7,862 nucleotides of DNA from Nocardioidaceae bacterium (GTDB lineage Bacteria > Actinomycetota > Actinomycetes > Propionibacteriales > Nocardioidaceae), in assembly GCA_013696065.1 (NCBI GenBank), contig JACCZJ010000205.1, forward strand, positions 1 through 7,862. Direction: 5' to 3'. The position numbers and the translations under genes were made by a program. Below, one piece after another: positions 6,488 to 7,862 of the stretch (its first letter is position 1; every line of letters starts with the position of its first letter). The notes below the pieces were generated by a model, which saw only the letters and a program-made list of their open reading frames with translations, was not told the origin of the DNA and made no database searches.

Positions 6488-7522
6488 TCACCGAGTACGG
6501 ACGAAGCCGACGCGCTCGTAGACGTCGGCGAGGGTCTTGGTCGCCACCTCACGGGCCCGGTCCGCTCCCTCGATGAGAACGGACTCGAGCTCGGCCCTGT
6601 CGTCGAGCAGTTCGAGCGTGCGCTGCCTGAAGGGAGTGATGAAGTCCTCGACGATGACGCCCAAGTCCTTCTTCAGATCGCCGTAGCCCCGGCCGGCGTA
6701 CTCCGCCACGATGTCGTCGATGGTGCGGCCGCTGAGTGTCGAATAGATCGTCAGCAGATTGGAGAGCCCTGGCTTTTCTTCCGCATCGAAGCGCACCTCG
6801 CTGCCCGAGTCGGTCACGGCTGAGCGGACCTTCTTCGCCGCCAGTCTGGGCTCCTCCAACAGCTCGACGAGCCCACCTGGCGACGACGCCGACTTGCTCA
6901 TCTTGGCTGACGGGTTCTGGAGATCCAGAATCTTGGCAGTCTCTTTGAGGATGTGCGGCTCCGGCAACACGAAGGTGTCGCCGAACCGGTGATTGAACCG
7001 ACCACCGAGGTCTCTGGTCAGCTCGAGGTGCTGGCGCTGGTCCGCACCGATCGGCACGCGATTGGCTTGATAGAGCAAGATGTCAGCCGCCTGCAAGATC
7101 GGGTAGGTGAACAGCCCGACCGACGTACGGTCTTGACCGCCCTTGGCCGACTTGTCCTTGAACTGCGTCATGCGCGAGGCTTCACCGAAGCCCGTCAGGC
7201 ACCCAAGCACCCACGCCAACTGGGCGTGCTCGGGGATCTGCGACTGCACGAAAAGCGTGCACTGCTTGGCATCAAGCCCTAGGGCCAGCAGCTGAGCGGC
7301 GGAGCCGAGCGTACGTCGCCGGAGCGCCTCGGGATCGTGCTCGACCGTGATCGCGTGGAGGTCGACGATGCAGTAGAAGGCATCATGGTCGAACTGAAGC
7401 GATACCCATTGCCGCACCGCCCCCAGATAGTTGCCTAGGTGAAAAGAGTCGGCAGTCGGCTGGATCCCCGAGAGGACCCGCGGGCGCGCAGGGAGGTGGA
7501 CGGGCTCTGGCATGACCGACAT
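6488..7522 (-). CDS. trpS: Tryptophanyl-tRNA synthetase
   Basis: Class I aminoacyl-tRNA synthetase that attaches tryptophan to tRNA-Trp in the cytoplasm. From ATG at 7522 it has 344 residues, normal for bacterial TrpRS. The Rossmann-fold start PRVLSGIQPT (14-23) is followed by the HIGH-equivalent HLGN (28-31); KMSKS is intact at 207-211. Other family blocks are DLHAIT, the GFGEASRMTQFKDKS region, YPILQAADILLY, and IGADQRQHLELTRD, the last diagnostic of TrpRS over TyrRS. The start is uncertain. An in-frame ATG at 7594 would add 24 residues with no family resemblance, and an ATG at 7513 would remove three. None has a good ribosome binding site at normal spacing, so a leaderless transcript is possible. 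A GGAGGAG lies on this strand about 30 nt before 7522, too far to serve that start. It is the first identifiable gene of the minus-strand cluster. Confidence 0.97.
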   Translation of the reverse strand: MSVMPEPVHLPARPRVLSGIQPTADSFHLGNYLGAVRQWVSLQFDHDAFYCIVDLHAITVEHDPEALRRRTLGSAAQLLALGLDAKQCTLFVQSQIPEHAQLAWVLGCLTGFGEASRMTQFKDKSAKGGQDRTSVGLFTYPILQAADILLYQANRVPIGADQRQHLELTRDLGGRFNHRFGDTFVLPEPHILKETAKILDLQNPSAKMSKSASSPGGLVELLEEPRLAAKKVRSAVTDSGSEVRFDAEEKPGLSNLLTIYSTLSGRTIDDIVAEYAGRGYGDLKKDLGVIVEDFITPFRQRTLELLDDRAELESVLIEGADRAREVATKTLADVYERVGFVRTR

Positions 7523-7779
7523 TGTGCCAAAGGAGTCGGGCGCTGCACATTCTCCTCCGGCACACAAGATCATCAAGCAACCAGACGGCCGCATCTGGGG
7601 GCTGGTGTACGTCGGGCAGCGACGCCGGCCTGCTGAGCGTCGGTCCCAGCTCCTCAGTCATCTCCTGGAGACCGGGGAGCGACTCCAAAGCCGCTGTCGT
7701 CTATCTCACCCCGCCTCCCGACACCGCGGCCGAACCCATCACCGTCGAATTCCTCGCCTCCTGAAGGGGGATCAGCCGA
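7523..7779. other. Region upstream of trpS with conflicting open frames, no confident gene
   Basis: The 257 nt between trpS and the partial gene at the right edge should contain the trpS promoter and leader. Open frames exist on both strands here and I could not recognise any product. The best-looking is a plus-strand frame ending with TGA at 7762-7764: its last 50 or so codons (from about 7615) have high GC at third positions and read as a plausible beta-rich protein end, with PPPDTAAEPITVEFLAS at the C-terminus. The part before that looks less protein-like in the same frame and more so in the neighbouring plus-strand frame, which would imply a frameshift near 7615. I see no tRNA, no T-box hallmark and no Trp-rich leader peptide. 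Confidence 0.35.
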
Positions 7780-7862
7780 TCAGGTCTTCGTCTGTCCTGG
7801 CGGTAGCCGTTCGTCGAGAACGCCCCCCAGGTGGGCGGCGTCCGCAGGCAACGCGGTAGCAC
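7780..7862 (-). CDS. Possible C-terminal end of an unidentified protein (partial)
   Basis: A minus-strand frame enters from the right edge and ends at TGA (complement of 7780-7782). The 26 visible residues end ...LGGVLDERLPPGQTKT and read like a normal hydrophilic C-terminus, more so than the other frames over the same bases. A second minus-strand frame here ends a few bases further on (DEDLIG at its end) but is Arg-rich and less natural. Too short to assign to any family. If real, it lies upstream of trpS in the same direction, separated by about 257 nt, so trpS probably has its own promoter. Confidence 0.4.
   Translation of the reverse strand, partial: ATALPADAAHLGGVLDERLPPGQTKT

Noticed and set aside
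5888..6823. Plus-strand open frame of about 311 codons
   Set aside because: It is antisense to the 2'-5' RNA ligase-like gene and the end of trpS, both of which have intact catalytic motifs.
7523..7594. 24-residue N-terminal extension of TrpS from the ATG at 7594
   Set aside because: The extra residues do not resemble TrpRS N-termini, and the conserved PRVLSGIQPT block sits at the normal distance from the ATG at 7522.
7759..7784. Short inverted repeat CCTGA/TCAGG near 7759-7784
   Set aside because: Only a 5-bp stem with a loop of about 15 nt and no T-run; too weak to call a terminator.
1..7862. Mobile elements, CRISPR arrays, tRNA or rRNA genes, defence systems
   Set aside because: I saw no transposase or integrase motifs, no spaced direct repeats, no tRNA-like cloverleaf and no defence-protein signatures while reading both strands.

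Overview
The window reads as a chromosomal housekeeping segment from a high-GC Gram-positive bacterium (Actinomycetota). The evidence is the strongly GC-rich third codon positions, the actinobacterial form of the SdhCDAB subunits, and a small membrane protein that resembles the SCO4848 family known from Streptomyces and relatives. The class cannot be fixed from the sequence alone; an Acidimicrobiia-like or related lineage is only a guess.

Layout. Positions 1-251 hold no gene I can defend. A plus-strand operon, sdhC-sdhD-sdhA-sdhB (252-3524), encodes a complete four-subunit succinate:quinone oxidoreductase (respiratory complex II). Its genes are tightly packed: a 1-nt gap, a 12-nt gap, and a TGATG stop/start overlap. 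A short stretch with nested inverted repeats (3546-3588) separates it from a convergent minus-strand cluster.

Read in its own direction (right to left), the minus-strand cluster is trpS (tryptophanyl-tRNA synthetase), a 2'-5' RNA ligase / 2H phosphoesterase-like protein, a YihY/BrkB-family membrane protein, a 73-residue SCO4848-like two-helix membrane protein, and a short-form threonine/serine dehydratase-like PLP enzyme. Gaps are 27, 19 and 42 nt, followed by a 4-nt ATGA overlap, so the five genes are probably co-transcribed. About 257 nt upstream of trpS carry no confident gene, and the right edge holds what looks like the C-terminal end of another minus-strand gene.

How the genes work together. 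SdhCDAB links the TCA cycle to the quinone pool at the cytoplasmic membrane. TrpS charges tRNA-Trp. The dehydratase-like enzyme probably deaminates a hydroxy-amino acid to a keto acid. The RNA ligase-like, YihY and SCO4848-like proteins have no well-defined physiological role; their link to trpS looks like conserved gene order rather than a pathway. I saw no phage, transposon, CRISPR, tRNA, rRNA or defence-system signature and no clear undescribed system. The most useful leads are the divergent active-site loops of the PLP enzyme and the ambiguous reading frames upstream of trpS.
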